A stretch of DNA of 50,439 nt from DAIMFL01 sp964372215 (GTDB lineage: Bacteria > Pseudomonadota > Alphaproteobacteria > Dongiales > Dongiaceae): positions 1 to 50,439 of the forward strand of contig CAYJQC010000031.1 in the NCBI GenBank assembly GCA_964372215.1, written 5' to 3'. The notes beneath the pieces were generated by a model that saw only the letters and a list, made by a program, of their open reading frames with translations, made no database searches and was not told the DNA's origin. Below are positions 18,361 through 26,515 of this stretch, in pieces. A program made the translations under genes and the position numbers. Within the stretch, counting starts at the first letter, position 1; every line of letters starts with the position of its first letter.

Positions 18361-18440
18361 CCCTCTCCCGCCATGCGGGAGAGGGGGCAATCGAGCCGGA
18401 ACGCCGCTACCGCGTCCTCTCTCCCGCCTTCGTGGGAGAG
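18361..18440. repeat. REP-like hairpins between trpC and moaC
   Basis: Two hairpins share the core of the element in the trpG-trpD gap. The first is a perfect 11-base repeat, CCCTCTCCCGC / GCGGGAGAGGG, with a three-base loop (18361-18385). The second is CTCTCCC / GGGAGAG (18419-18425 and 18434-18440). AGGGTGAGGG follows at 18445-18454. The shared sequence shows that the two gaps hold copies of one repeat family. Confidence 0.8.
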
Positions 18441-18478
18441 CGACAGGGTGAGGGTGCTTCCGTTGGCCGTACCTCCCC

Positions 18479-18958
18479 ATGACCGGCAAGCTCACCCATT
18501 TCGACGAGCAGGGCCGCGCGGTCATGGTCGACGTCTCCGCCAAGGACGAGACCGAGCGCATGGCGAGCGCGGCCGGCAGCGTGCTGATGCAGCCGGAGAC
18601 CCTGGCCCTCATCGCCGCCGGCGGGGTCAAGAAGGGCGACGTGCTGTCGGTGGCGCGGCTGGCCGGCATCATGGCCGCCAAGCGCACGCCGGACCTCATC
18701 CCGCTCTGCCATCCCCTGGCCCTCAGCTCGGTCAAGGTCGAGCTGACCGTCGACGCCGCGCGCAACGCCGTCGACATCACCGCGACCTGCAAGCTCAACG
18801 GCCGGACCGGCGTGGAAATGGAAGCGCTGACCGCGGTTTCGGTGGCGGCGCTCACGGTCTACGACATGTGCAAGGCGGTCGACCGCGCGATGCGCATCAC
18901 CGAGATCCGCCTGATCCACAAGAGCGGCGGGAAATCTGGAATCTACGAGGCACCTTGA
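18479..18958 (+). CDS. moaC: Cyclic pyranopterin monophosphate synthase
   Basis: Acts with MoaA in the first step of molybdenum-cofactor synthesis, turning 3',8-cyclo-7,8-dihydroguanosine triphosphate into cyclic pyranopterin monophosphate. The 159 residues match the family. The conserved blocks are visible: MVDVSAKDETER (about 16-27), KRTPDLIPLCHPL with His78, and TGVEMEALTAVSVAALTVYDMCKA with the conserved Asp and Lys. No clear ribosome-binding site precedes the ATG at 18479. The stop codon overlaps the moeA ATG (TGATG), so the two are translationally coupled. No other molybdenum-cofactor genes are in the window. Confidence 0.97.
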   Translation: MTGKLTHFDEQGRAVMVDVSAKDETERMASAAGSVLMQPETLALIAAGGVKKGDVLSVARLAGIMAAKRTPDLIPLCHPLALSSVKVELTVDAARNAVDITATCKLNGRTGVEMEALTAVSVAALTVYDMCKAVDRAMRITEIRLIHKSGGKSGIYEAP

Positions 18959-20175
18959 TGCATTCGGTTGAAGAAGCCCGGACACGCATCGTCGCGGCGT
19001 TCGCGGCCATCGGGGTCGAGCAGGTCGCGCTCGCCGACGGGCTCGGCCGGGTGCTGGCAGAGGATCTGGCGGCGCGGGTCGACCAGCCGCCGGTCGCGGT
19101 CTCCGCCATGGACGGCTACGCGGTCCGGGCCGCCGACGTCGCCGGCCTGCCCGCGACCCTCGCGGTCGTCGGCATGTCGGCCGCCGGCGGCGGGTATCGG
19201 GGCACGCTCGGTGCCGGCCAGGCGGTGCGCATCTTCACCGGCGCGCCGGTGCCTGATGGCGCCGACGCCATCGTCATGCAGGAGAACACCCGCGCCGACG
19301 GCGACCGGGTGACGGTGCGCGAGGGCAGCGCGCCGGCCGGCCGCTTCATCCGTCCGGCCGGCCTCGACTTCAGGTCCGGCCAGATCGGCTTGCGCAGCGG
19401 CCGGCGCCTGACCGCCCGCGACCTCGGCCTCGCCGCCGCCATGAACTGGCCCTGGCTCAAGGTCCGGCGCCGGCCCCGGGTCGCGATCCTGGCGACCGGC
19501 GACGAAGTGGTGATGCCGGGCGAGCCCATGGGGCCGAGCCAGATCGCCAGCTCCAATTCCCTGGCGCTCGGCGCCTTCGTGACCGCCTGCGGCGGCGAGC
19601 CGGTCCAGCTCGGCATCGCGCCGGACGACCGCGCGGCGCTCGGCCGCATGGCGGCCGGCGCGATCGGCATGGACCTGCTGCTCACGACCGGCGGCGCCTC
19701 GGTCGGCGACCACGATTTGATCCAGGAGGTGCTGGGCGCCCAGGGCTTCGCCCTCGACTTCTGGAAGATCGCCATGCGGCCGGGCAAGCCGCTGATCTTC
19801 GGCCGGATCGGCCCGACCCCGGTGCTCGGCCTGCCCGGCAACCCGGTCTCCGGCCTGGTCTGCGCCACCCTGTTCCTGCGCCCCGCCATGGCGGCGATGC
19901 TGGGCGAGGTTTCGGCGCCGGAGCCGGCGGAGACCGCGCTGCTGGCCGCCGGCCTGCCTGCCAACGACGAGCGCCAGGACTACCTGCGCGCCACCCTCGC
20001 CCGCGATGCCCAGGGCCGCGCAACGGCGCGCGCCTTCGAGCGCCAGGACAGTTCGATGCTGGCCAATCTCGCCCATGCCGACTGCCTGATCGTGCGCCCG
20101 CCCCGGGCGCCCGCCGCCAAGGCCGGCGAGCCGGTCGAGATCCTGCGCCTCGCGGGCGGCCATATCAGCATCTGA
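18958..20175 (+). CDS. moeA: Molybdopterin molybdenumtransferase
   Basis: Inserts molybdate into adenylylated molybdopterin to finish the cofactor. The 405 residues match bacterial MoeA. Domain I and II signatures are PPVAVSAMDGYAVRAADV (about 44-61), IFTGAPVPDGADAIV and QENT. The MPT-binding domain has RVAILATGDEVV (about 175-186), SNSLALGAFV, LLLTTGGASVGDHDL with the conserved Asp, FWKIAMRPGKPLIFG and GLPGNPVSGL. The ATG at 18958 overlaps the moaC stop by one base and has GAGG eight bases upstream. A 176-base gap with its own promoter separates it from lexA. Confidence 0.97.
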   Translation: MHSVEEARTRIVAAFAAIGVEQVALADGLGRVLAEDLAARVDQPPVAVSAMDGYAVRAADVAGLPATLAVVGMSAAGGGYRGTLGAGQAVRIFTGAPVPDGADAIVMQENTRADGDRVTVREGSAPAGRFIRPAGLDFRSGQIGLRSGRRLTARDLGLAAAMNWPWLKVRRRPRVAILATGDEVVMPGEPMGPSQIASSNSLALGAFVTACGGEPVQLGIAPDDRAALGRMAAGAIGMDLLLTTGGASVGDHDLIQEVLGAQGFALDFWKIAMRPGKPLIFGRIGPTPVLGLPGNPVSGLVCATLFLRPAMAAMLGEVSAPEPAETALLAAGLPANDERQDYLRATLARDAQGRATARAFERQDSSMLANLAHADCLIVRPPRAPAAKAGEPVEILRLAGGHISI

Positions 20176-20238
20176 GGCCCCGAGCTCCTGAGAGCCGGAC
20201 CAGCTGCACATTCCCTAGGCAATTCCCGCAGCGGCCTC

Positions 20239-20267
20239 TTGACGTTCGCGGGGAACCAAACTAGAAC
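20239..20267 (+). promoter_or_regulatory. lexA promoter with SOS (LexA) box
   Basis: GAAC-N7-GAAC at 20253-20267 is the alphaproteobacterial LexA-binding motif. It overlaps a promoter with TTGACG (20239-20244), a 17-base spacer and TAGAAC (20262-20267), so bound LexA would block its own -10 element. This predicts autoregulated, DNA-damage-inducible lexA. Transcription would start near 20274, about 78 bases before the lexA ATG. Confidence 0.85.
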
Positions 20268-20351
20268 ATGTGCGCGTGTTTTTGATTTGTTCCAGATCTT
20301 GTGGGGCCCATCCGGCGCTCGCGGCCGGCCCGGTCCCGAGGCAGTGACGCC

Positions 20352-21077
20352 ATGCTCACCCGCAAGCAGCACGAACTTCTCCTGTTCATCAACGACCGGC
20401 TCGGCCAGAGCGGGGTGTCGCCCTCGTTCGACGAGATGAAGGACGCCCTCGGCCTGAAGTCCAAGTCCGGCATCCACCGCCTGATCTCGGGGCTGGAGGA
20501 GCGCGGCTTCATCCGGCGCCTGCCGCACCGGGCCCGGGCGCTCGAGGTGACCCGGCTGCCCGACGCGCTCAGCCAGCCGATGCCGGCCGCCGCGGCGCCG
20601 GCCGAGCCGGCGCGCGGCGGCTTCGCGCCGAACGTCATTCGCGGCAGCTTCGGCACCGCCCTGCCGGGCGCCCAGGTGGCACCGGAGGCCGAGACCGTGC
20701 AGCTTCCGCTCTATGGCCGGATCGCCGCCGGCACTCCGATCGAGGCGCTGCGCGACAACGCCAACAGCATCGACGTGCCGGCCAGCCTGCTCGGCCGCGG
20801 CGACCACTACTGCCTCGAGGTCGACGGCGATTCGATGATCAACGCCGGCATCCTCGACGGCGATACCGTGGTGGTGCAGCGCTGCGACAGCGCCGACAAC
20901 GGCGCCATCGTGGTGGCGCTGGTCGATGACAACGAGGTGACCCTGAAGCGGCTGCGCCGGCGCGCCAACTCGGTGGCGCTGGAGCCGGCCAACCCGTCCT
21001 TCGAGACCCGCATCTTCGGCCCCGACCGGGTGCGCGTGCAGGGCCGCCTGATCGGCCTGATGCGGCGCTACACCTGA
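20352..21077 (+). CDS. lexA: LexA repressor
   Basis: SOS-response repressor that cleaves itself when RecA is activated. The 241 residues have a winged helix-turn-helix at the N-terminus (MLTRKQHELLLFINDRL, SPSFDEMKDALGLKSKSGIHRLISGLEERG), a linker (about 70-115) and the S24 peptidase domain. The scissile Ala126-Gly127 is in GRIAAGTP, the nucleophile Ser161 in VDGDSMINAG and the general base Lys199 in VTLKR. I start at the ATG at 20352, which gives the usual alphaproteobacterial N-terminus; an in-frame start at 20301 adds 17 basic residues. The 3' end lies 10 bases from the convergent comEC gene. Confidence 0.97.
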   Translation: MLTRKQHELLLFINDRLGQSGVSPSFDEMKDALGLKSKSGIHRLISGLEERGFIRRLPHRARALEVTRLPDALSQPMPAAAAPAEPARGGFAPNVIRGSFGTALPGAQVAPEAETVQLPLYGRIAAGTPIEALRDNANSIDVPASLLGRGDHYCLEVDGDSMINAGILDGDTVVVQRCDSADNGAIVVALVDDNEVTLKRLRRRANSVALEPANPSFETRIFGPDRVRVQGRLIGLMRRYT

Positions 21078-21087
21078 CCGGCGCGGC

Positions 21088-23226
21088 CTAACCACCGTCG
21101 GCGCCATCGGGACGAACCACCCACGGCCTGAGCCCGCGCGTCTCGCCGACCGATCGCACCTCGACCGATCCGGGGGCCAGCCACAGCGCGTGCGCACCTT
21201 CGCGCCAGAGGTCGAAGCGGTCGATGACGGTCGCGGCCGAGGGGCAGGTCCGGCGCACCGGCACCAGGGCGACCACCACGTCGGCGACCGCACAGTCGTC
21301 CTGCAGGGCCGCCACGTCGCGCGCCAGCGCCACCACGTGGCCGTTCCGCCGGTAGATGCAGCCGACAACATCGCAGACCAGCAGCCCGTCGGCGGTCGCG
21401 CCCGACTGCGGCCAGGCATCCGCGCTGTCGTCGGCGACGCGGCGCAGCCAGCCCTCGGCGGTGAAGGACTCGGCCCGGCGGCTCGACAGCAGGAGCTCGC
21501 CGGCGGCGTCGCGCACCCCGATCAGGCGCCCGTTGCCGGAAACCAGCACGTCGGGCGGCGCCAGCAGGGCGACCGAGGCCAGCCCGGCCAGCACCGGCAC
21601 GGCGCCGAGCAGCCGCCAGCGCTGCTGCCAGATGCACAGCCACAACCCGCCCAGGGTCGCCAGCGCCAGGCCCCAGAGCGGCATCTCCGGAATCAGCGCG
21701 GCGGCGCCGGGCCAGGCGGCGACGGTGCGCGCGACCCAGATGATCGCGTCGACACCCCAGCCCATCGGCACCAGCGCCAGGGATTCGAGGCCGAACGGCA
21801 TCAGCAGGATGGCGGCGACCGCCCACGGCATGATCCACAGGCCGGTGATCGGCACCGCCAGCATGTTGGCGACGACGCCGTAATTGGCCATACGGCCGAA
21901 ATGGAACACCGCGTAGGGCGCGGTCGCCGCGCCGGCGATCAGGCTGGTGAAGGCGAGTCCGCCGGCGTAGCGCGCCAGCAACTGCGGCCAGCCGGCCTCG
22001 CCGCGCCGGCGGCGGCGCCAGTCGCGGCTGGCCTCATAGGCGGCGATCAGCGCCACCACCGCGGCGAACGACATCTGAAAGCTCGGCCCGGTCATGACTT
22101 CCGGCGTCAGCAGCAGGATCGCCGCAGCGGCCCAGGCGACCGCGCGCATGCTGAACGGGTTGCGGTCGACCAGCACCGCCAGCAGCACGAGGCCGGTCAT
22201 CAGGAAGGCGCGCTGGGTCGGCACCGGCGCGCCGGCCAGCAGGGTGTAGAACAGGGTCGCGACGATGGCCGCCCCAGCCGCCCATTTCTTGATCGGCCGG
22301 CGCAGCGCCAGGGACGGAATCAATGCCAGCGCGGACCGGAGCCCGATGAACACGATGCCGGCGACCAGGCCGACATGGAGGCCCGAGATCGACAGCAGGT
22401 GGGCGAGGCCGGAATCGCGCATGGCCACGATGACGTCCTCGGGAATCGCGGACTGCGATCCCGTCATCAGCGCCGCGGCGACCGCGCCGCCGCCGCCCGG
22501 CAGGACGGCCAGCACCCGCTCGGTCACGTGCTGGCGCAGATCGGCGAACCACAGCCGTGCCTCCAGGATCGGATCGATCCCGGTCGCCTTGTCGATCCGG
22601 CGCGGCGCGCCGTAGGAGAAGCCGTTGGCGCCGATCCGATCGAAGAAGGCGCGGCGCTGGAAGTCGAAGGCACCGGGTGCGATCGGCGGCGACGGCGGAA
22701 TCAGCCCGGCGAGCAGCGTGACGCGGTCGCCGGGCCGCAGCTCGTCGCCGCCCGTCCTGATGGAGACCCGGATGCGCGCGGGCGTCGCCGCCGGCGCCAG
22801 GCGCTCGATCGCGAGGCGGTCGAGCAGCACGCGCCGTCCATCGGGCAGAGCCTCGACCGCGATCACCCGCCCGGAAACCTCCACCGGGTCGAGTTCGCTT
22901 GCCAGCATCGGTGCCGCCACAAGGACGGTGCGCAGCTCGGCGGCGCCGAAGCCGACCGCTGCCGCCAGCAGCAGCGCGACAGCCAGCACCGCCAGCGGCC
23001 GGCGCCGCAGCAGCAGAACCAGGGCCAGACAGAAGAGCGGCGCGGCGGCCCCGGCCCAGGCCGGCGGCTCGACCGGCAGGCCGAAATAGCCGGCGACACC
23101 AATGCCGCCGGCGACCGGAAGCCAGAGCGCCCAGCGGTCGCGCTCGCCCTGGAACGCGCGGCCGAGCCAGCCTGCGGCCCGCTGCAGCAGCCCGACGGGA
23201 GTGTCCTCGATCGCGCCTGTCGCCAT
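21088..23226 (-). CDS. ComEC/Rec2 family competence membrane protein
   Basis: Polytopic inner-membrane protein of the family that forms the DNA-uptake channel in competent bacteria. Of 712 residues, the N-terminal part has two or three membrane helices and a DUF4131-like beta domain (about 85-190; VEVSGRVIAVEALPDGRRVLLDR). The Competence domain with about eight helices follows (HLLSISGLHVGLVAGIVF, PTQRAFLMTGLVLLA). The C-terminal 180 residues lack the HxHxDH metallo-beta-lactamase motif of full ComEC and instead hold a shorter region ending in LRPWVVRPDGADGG. That truncated form is usual in alphaproteobacteria. I start at the ATG at 23226; a longer frame to 23346 is rich in Arg, Pro and His and was rejected. 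It is divergent from gltX and convergent with lexA. Confidence 0.88.
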   Translation of the reverse strand: MATGAIEDTPVGLLQRAAGWLGRAFQGERDRWALWLPVAGGIGVAGYFGLPVEPPAWAGAAAPLFCLALVLLLRRRPLAVLAVALLLAAAVGFGAAELRTVLVAAPMLASELDPVEVSGRVIAVEALPDGRRVLLDRLAIERLAPAATPARIRVSIRTGGDELRPGDRVTLLAGLIPPSPPIAPGAFDFQRRAFFDRIGANGFSYGAPRRIDKATGIDPILEARLWFADLRQHVTERVLAVLPGGGGAVAAALMTGSQSAIPEDVIVAMRDSGLAHLLSISGLHVGLVAGIVFIGLRSALALIPSLALRRPIKKWAAGAAIVATLFYTLLAGAPVPTQRAFLMTGLVLLAVLVDRNPFSMRAVAWAAAAILLLTPEVMTGPSFQMSFAAVVALIAAYEASRDWRRRRRGEAGWPQLLARYAGGLAFTSLIAGAATAPYAVFHFGRMANYGVVANMLAVPITGLWIMPWAVAAILLMPFGLESLALVPMGWGVDAIIWVARTVAAWPGAAALIPEMPLWGLALATLGGLWLCIWQQRWRLLGAVPVLAGLASVALLAPPDVLVSGNGRLIGVRDAAGELLLSSRRAESFTAEGWLRRVADDSADAWPQSGATADGLLVCDVVGCIYRRNGHVVALARDVAALQDDCAVADVVVALVPVRRTCPSAATVIDRFDLWREGAHALWLAPGSVEVRSVGETRGLRPWVVRPDGADGG

Positions 23227-23441
23227 GCGTCGGTCCGTTGCGGATCCGCGCTCGCCCCGGTGGTGGTGCGGCGCGGTCGGTCGCGCAGTATCCCACCGGC
23301 CGGCGGCGAGTGGAATCGCCGCCAGTGGCCGGCGCGACCCGCCCACCGAGGCGTCGCCCGGCTGTAGGCGCCCGCATGGGCGATGTGGTAAAGAGCGGCG
23401 GCCCGATCGGTCGCACCCAGCAGTCCCAGTCTCGGAGTCCC

Positions 23442-24896
23442 ATGACCGTCGTCACCCGATTTGCCCCCTCGCCCACCGGGTTCCTCCATATCGGCAGCGC
23501 CCGCACGGCGCTGTTCAACTGGCTGTTCGCCCGCCACCATGGCGGCAGCTTCCTGCTGCGCATCGAGGATACCGACCGGGCGCGCTCGACCGAGGCGGCG
23601 GTCGCCGCGATCATCGACGGGATGCAATGGCTCGAGCTCGCCTGGGACGGCGAGATCGTCCATCAGTTCGCCCGCGCCGGCCGCCACGCCGAGGTGGCGC
23701 GCCAGCTCCTCGATCAGGGCAAGGCCTATCGCTGCTACGCGACCCCGGCCGAGCTGCAGGACATGCGCGACGCCCAGAAGGCGGCCGGCAAGCCGGTGCG
23801 CTATGACGGCCGCTGGCGCGACCGCGACCCGGCGGAGGCGCCGGCGGGTATTGCGCCGGTGGTCCGCCTCAGGGTGCCCCAGAGCGGCGAGACCACGGTC
23901 GCGGATCTGGTGCAGGGCGAGGTCAAGGTCGCCAACGAGCAGCTCGACGACATGGTGCTGCTGCGCGGCGACGGCACGCCGACCTACATGCTCTCGGTGG
24001 TGGTCGACGACCACGACATGAACATCAGCCACGTGATCCGCGGCGACGACCACCTGACCAACACCTTTCGCCAGTACCAGCTCTATCAGGCGATGGGCTG
24101 GGCGGTGCCGCGCTTCGCCCATATTCCGCTGATCCACGGGCCGGACGGTGCCAAGCTGTCGAAGCGTCACGGCGCGCTCGGCGTCGATGCCTATCGCGAG
24201 ATGGGCTACCTGCCGGAGGCGCTCCGGAACTATCTCCTGCGCCTCGGCTGGGGCCATGGCGACGACGAGATCATCGCCACCGCGCAGGCGGTGGAATGGT
24301 TCGACCTCGATGGGGTCGGCCGCTCGCCCTCGCGCTTCGACTTCGCCAAGCTCGACAACCTGAACGGTCACTATCTCCGCGAGTCCGACGACGGGAGGCT
24401 GGCCACGCTGATCGAGCCGCGGCTCGCGGAGGCGCTCGGGCACGGGCTGGACCCGTCGGCGCGCGAGCGCCTGCGCCACGGCATGGCCGGGCTCAAGCAG
24501 CGGGCGAAGACCCTGAAGGAGCTGGCCGAGAGCGCACGCTTCTATGTGGCGGTGCGTCCGCTCGCCCTCGACGCCAAGGCCGCCGGCCAACTCGGCCCCG
24601 AGCCGCGCCAGCGCCTCGGCCGCCTGGCGGCCGTGCTGGCGCCGGCCGCCGATTGGACGGCGGAGGGGCTGGAGGCCCTGGTCCGGAGCTTCGCCGAGGC
24701 CGAGGGCATCAAGCTCGGCCAGGCGGCGCAGCCGCTCCGGGCGGCGCTCACCGGCAGCACCACGTCGCCGCCGATTTTCGAGGTGATGGCGGTGTTGGGC
24801 CGTGCCGAAACCCTCGGCCGCCTCGCCGATGTGGCGGATTCCGGCGGCTCCAGCGCCTCCGGCGAACATATTGCATCGCAGCAGATCGTTAATTGA
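23442..24896 (+). CDS. gltX: Glutamyl-tRNA synthetase
   Basis: Charges tRNA-Glu with glutamate; in bacteria lacking GlnRS it may also mischarge tRNA-Gln. The 484 residues match class I GluRS. The ATP-binding HIGS motif is in PTGFLHIGSARTALFN (His16), the second signature KLSKR is at 238-242, and IEDTDRARS and YMLSVVVDDHDMNISHVIRGDDHL lie in the catalytic domain. The C-terminal helical anticodon-binding domain spans about 330-484. The ATG at 23442 follows CGGAG. Its stop codon is inside the -35 element of the gltA promoter. It is divergent from comEC. Confidence 0.97.
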   Translation: MTVVTRFAPSPTGFLHIGSARTALFNWLFARHHGGSFLLRIEDTDRARSTEAAVAAIIDGMQWLELAWDGEIVHQFARAGRHAEVARQLLDQGKAYRCYATPAELQDMRDAQKAAGKPVRYDGRWRDRDPAEAPAGIAPVVRLRVPQSGETTVADLVQGEVKVANEQLDDMVLLRGDGTPTYMLSVVVDDHDMNISHVIRGDDHLTNTFRQYQLYQAMGWAVPRFAHIPLIHGPDGAKLSKRHGALGVDAYREMGYLPEALRNYLLRLGWGHGDDEIIATAQAVEWFDLDGVGRSPSRFDFAKLDNLNGHYLRESDDGRLATLIEPRLAEALGHGLDPSARERLRHGMAGLKQRAKTLKELAESARFYVAVRPLALDAKAAGQLGPEPRQRLGRLAAVLAPAADWTAEGLEALVRSFAEAEGIKLGQAAQPLRAALTGSTTSPPIFEVMAVLGRAETLGRLADVADSGGSSASGEHIASQQIVN

Positions 24897-24921
24897 ATCG
24901 GTAGATCATCGGTCTTATTGT
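24893..24921 (+). promoter_or_regulatory. Likely gltA promoter
   Basis: TTGAAT (24893-24898), a 17-base spacer and TATTGT (24916-24921) make a good housekeeping promoter whose -35 overlaps the gltX stop codon. Transcription would start near 24928 and leave a 50-base leader before the gltA ATG, so gltA has its own promoter although it follows gltX closely. Confidence 0.6.
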
Positions 24922-24977
24922 CGGCCCCAGGCGCCGGACTCTGCTGCCGGCCCGCATTCTCTGAAGGACACCCGAGC

Positions 24978-26309
24978 ATGAGCAAGACCGCCGCTGCCAA
25001 GGCCGCTGGTGCCCCGCACGACAGCGTAACGGTAACCGACAACCGGACCGGCAAGTCGTTCGACCTGCCGATTCTGCCGGGGACGATGGGGCCAGAGGTC
25101 ATCGACGTCCGCAAGCTCTACGGCGACCAGGGCTTCTTCACCTACGATCCCGGCTTCACCTCGACCGGGAGCTGCGAATCCAAGATCTCCTTCATCGACG
25201 GCGAAGAAGGCGTGCTGCTGCACCGCGGCTACCCGATCCAGGAGCTGGCCGAGCACGCCGACTTCATGGAGGTGTGCTACTTGCTGCTCGAGGGCGAGCT
25301 GCCGACCGCCACCGAGAAGAAAAAATTCGTCAGCAACATCACCTACCACACGATGCTGCACGAGCAGATCCACACCTTCTATCGCGGCTTCCGGCGCGAC
25401 GCGCATCCGATGGCGGTGCTGATCGGCGTGGTCGGCGCGATGTCCGCCTTCTATCACGACAGCACCGACATCAGCGATCCCAGGCAGCGCGAGATCGCCT
25501 CGCACCGGCTGATCGCCAAGGTCCCGACGATCGCCGCCATGGCCTACAAGTACTCGATCGGCCAGCCCTTCATCCATCCGCGCAACAACCTGAGCTACGC
25601 CGAGAACTTCCTGCACATGACGTTCGCCGTGCCGGCGGAGGAGTACAAGGTCAATCCGGTGGTCGCGCGCGCGATGGACCGGATCTTCATCCTGCACGCC
25701 GACCACGAGCAGAACGCGTCGACATCGACGGTCAGGATCGCCGGGTCGAGCGGCGCCAACCCGTTCGCCTGCATCGCCGCCGGCATCGCTTCGCTGTGGG
25801 GCCCCGCCCATGGCGGCGCCAACGAGGCGGTGCTCAACATGCTGCACGAGATCGGCGACAAGAAGCGCATCCCCGAGTTCATCAAGAAGGCGAAGGACAA
25901 GGAAGATTCGTTCCGACTGATGGGCTTCGGACACCGGGTCTACAAGAACTACGATCCGCGCGCCGCGATCATGCGCCAGAGCTGTCACGAGGTGCTCGAT
26001 GCGCTGGGCATACGCGACCAGCCGCTGCTCGATCTCGCAATGGAGCTCGAGCGCATCGCGCTGGAAGACGAGTATTTCGTGGACCGCAAGCTGTTCCCGA
26101 ACGTCGATTTCTACTCGGGTATCATCCTGCAGGCGGTCGGCTTCCCGACCTCCATGTTCACCGTCCTGTTCACGGTCGCCCGCACGGTCGGCTGGGTCGC
26201 CCAGTGGAACGAGATGATCGAGGACCCGCAGCAGCGCATCGGCCGGCCGCGCCAGCTCTATGTCGGCCACACCCAGCGTCACTACGTGCCCGTCGCCAAG
26301 CGTCGCTAG
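24978..26309 (+). CDS. gltA: Citrate synthase
   Basis: Condenses acetyl-CoA and oxaloacetate to citrate, the entry step of the TCA cycle. The 443 residues match the hexameric, NADH-sensitive type of Gram-negative bacteria. The catalytic triad is visible: His278 in WGPAHGGANE, His319 in GFGHRVYKNYDPRA and Asp377 in NVDFYSGI. HADHEQNASTSTVR (about 240-253) forms part of the active site. The ATG at 24978 follows AAGGA at good spacing. A 7-base-stem hairpin without a T-run lies just after the stop codon (26315-26332). Confidence 0.98.
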   Translation: MSKTAAAKAAGAPHDSVTVTDNRTGKSFDLPILPGTMGPEVIDVRKLYGDQGFFTYDPGFTSTGSCESKISFIDGEEGVLLHRGYPIQELAEHADFMEVCYLLLEGELPTATEKKKFVSNITYHTMLHEQIHTFYRGFRRDAHPMAVLIGVVGAMSAFYHDSTDISDPRQREIASHRLIAKVPTIAAMAYKYSIGQPFIHPRNNLSYAENFLHMTFAVPAEEYKVNPVVARAMDRIFILHADHEQNASTSTVRIAGSSGANPFACIAAGIASLWGPAHGGANEAVLNMLHEIGDKKRIPEFIKKAKDKEDSFRLMGFGHRVYKNYDPRAAIMRQSCHEVLDALGIRDQPLLDLAMELERIALEDEYFVDRKLFPNVDFYSGIILQAVGFPTSMFTVLFTVARTVGWVAQWNEMIEDPQQRIGRPRQLYVGHTQRHYVPVAKRR

Positions 26310-26314
26310 CCAAG

Positions 26315-26332
26315 CCACCGCGCCGGCGGTGG
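26315..26332 (+). terminator. Weak hairpin after gltA
   Basis: CCACCGC (26315-26321) and GCGGTGG (26326-26332) form a 7-base stem with a 4-base loop, 6 bases after the gltA stop. No T-run follows, so it is at most a partial or Rho-assisted terminator or a message-stabilising stem. Confidence 0.3.
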
Positions 26333-26392
26333 CAGATTTGTGGCATGCTGCCGGGGCTAGCGCGAATTCCCCCAACGGGCTTAAGGGGTTGA

Positions 26393-26420
26393 TTGACTTG
26401 GCCGTCCCCACCGGTATCCT
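26393..26420 (+). promoter_or_regulatory. Likely promoter of the Gfo/Idh/MocA gene
   Basis: TTGACT (26393-26398), a 16-base spacer and TATCCT (26415-26420) lie in the 206-base gap after gltA. Transcription would start near 26427, leaving a leader of about 90 bases before the GTG at 26516. The rest of the gap shows no open frame or strong repeat. Confidence 0.55.
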
Positions 26421-26515
26421 CGCAGTGGGAGTCGTCCCCTTCCGGCGGGCCGCCACCCATAGATCTGTACAGGTGGCCTGTCTCCCTGCTGGATCGAGAA
26501 GGGGATCGATCGTAA

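Noticed and set aside
20244..20256. GTTC-GCGGG-GAAC as a second LexA box
   Set aside because: The spacing is five bases and the half-sites are inverted, whereas the alphaproteobacterial box is a direct GAAC-N7-GAAC (or GTTC-N7-GTTC).
23227..23441. Clear divergent promoters between comEC and gltX
   Set aside because: TTTACC-N18-CCTACA can be drawn for comEC and a GGTAAAG -10-like string for gltX, but neither has a convincing partner element.
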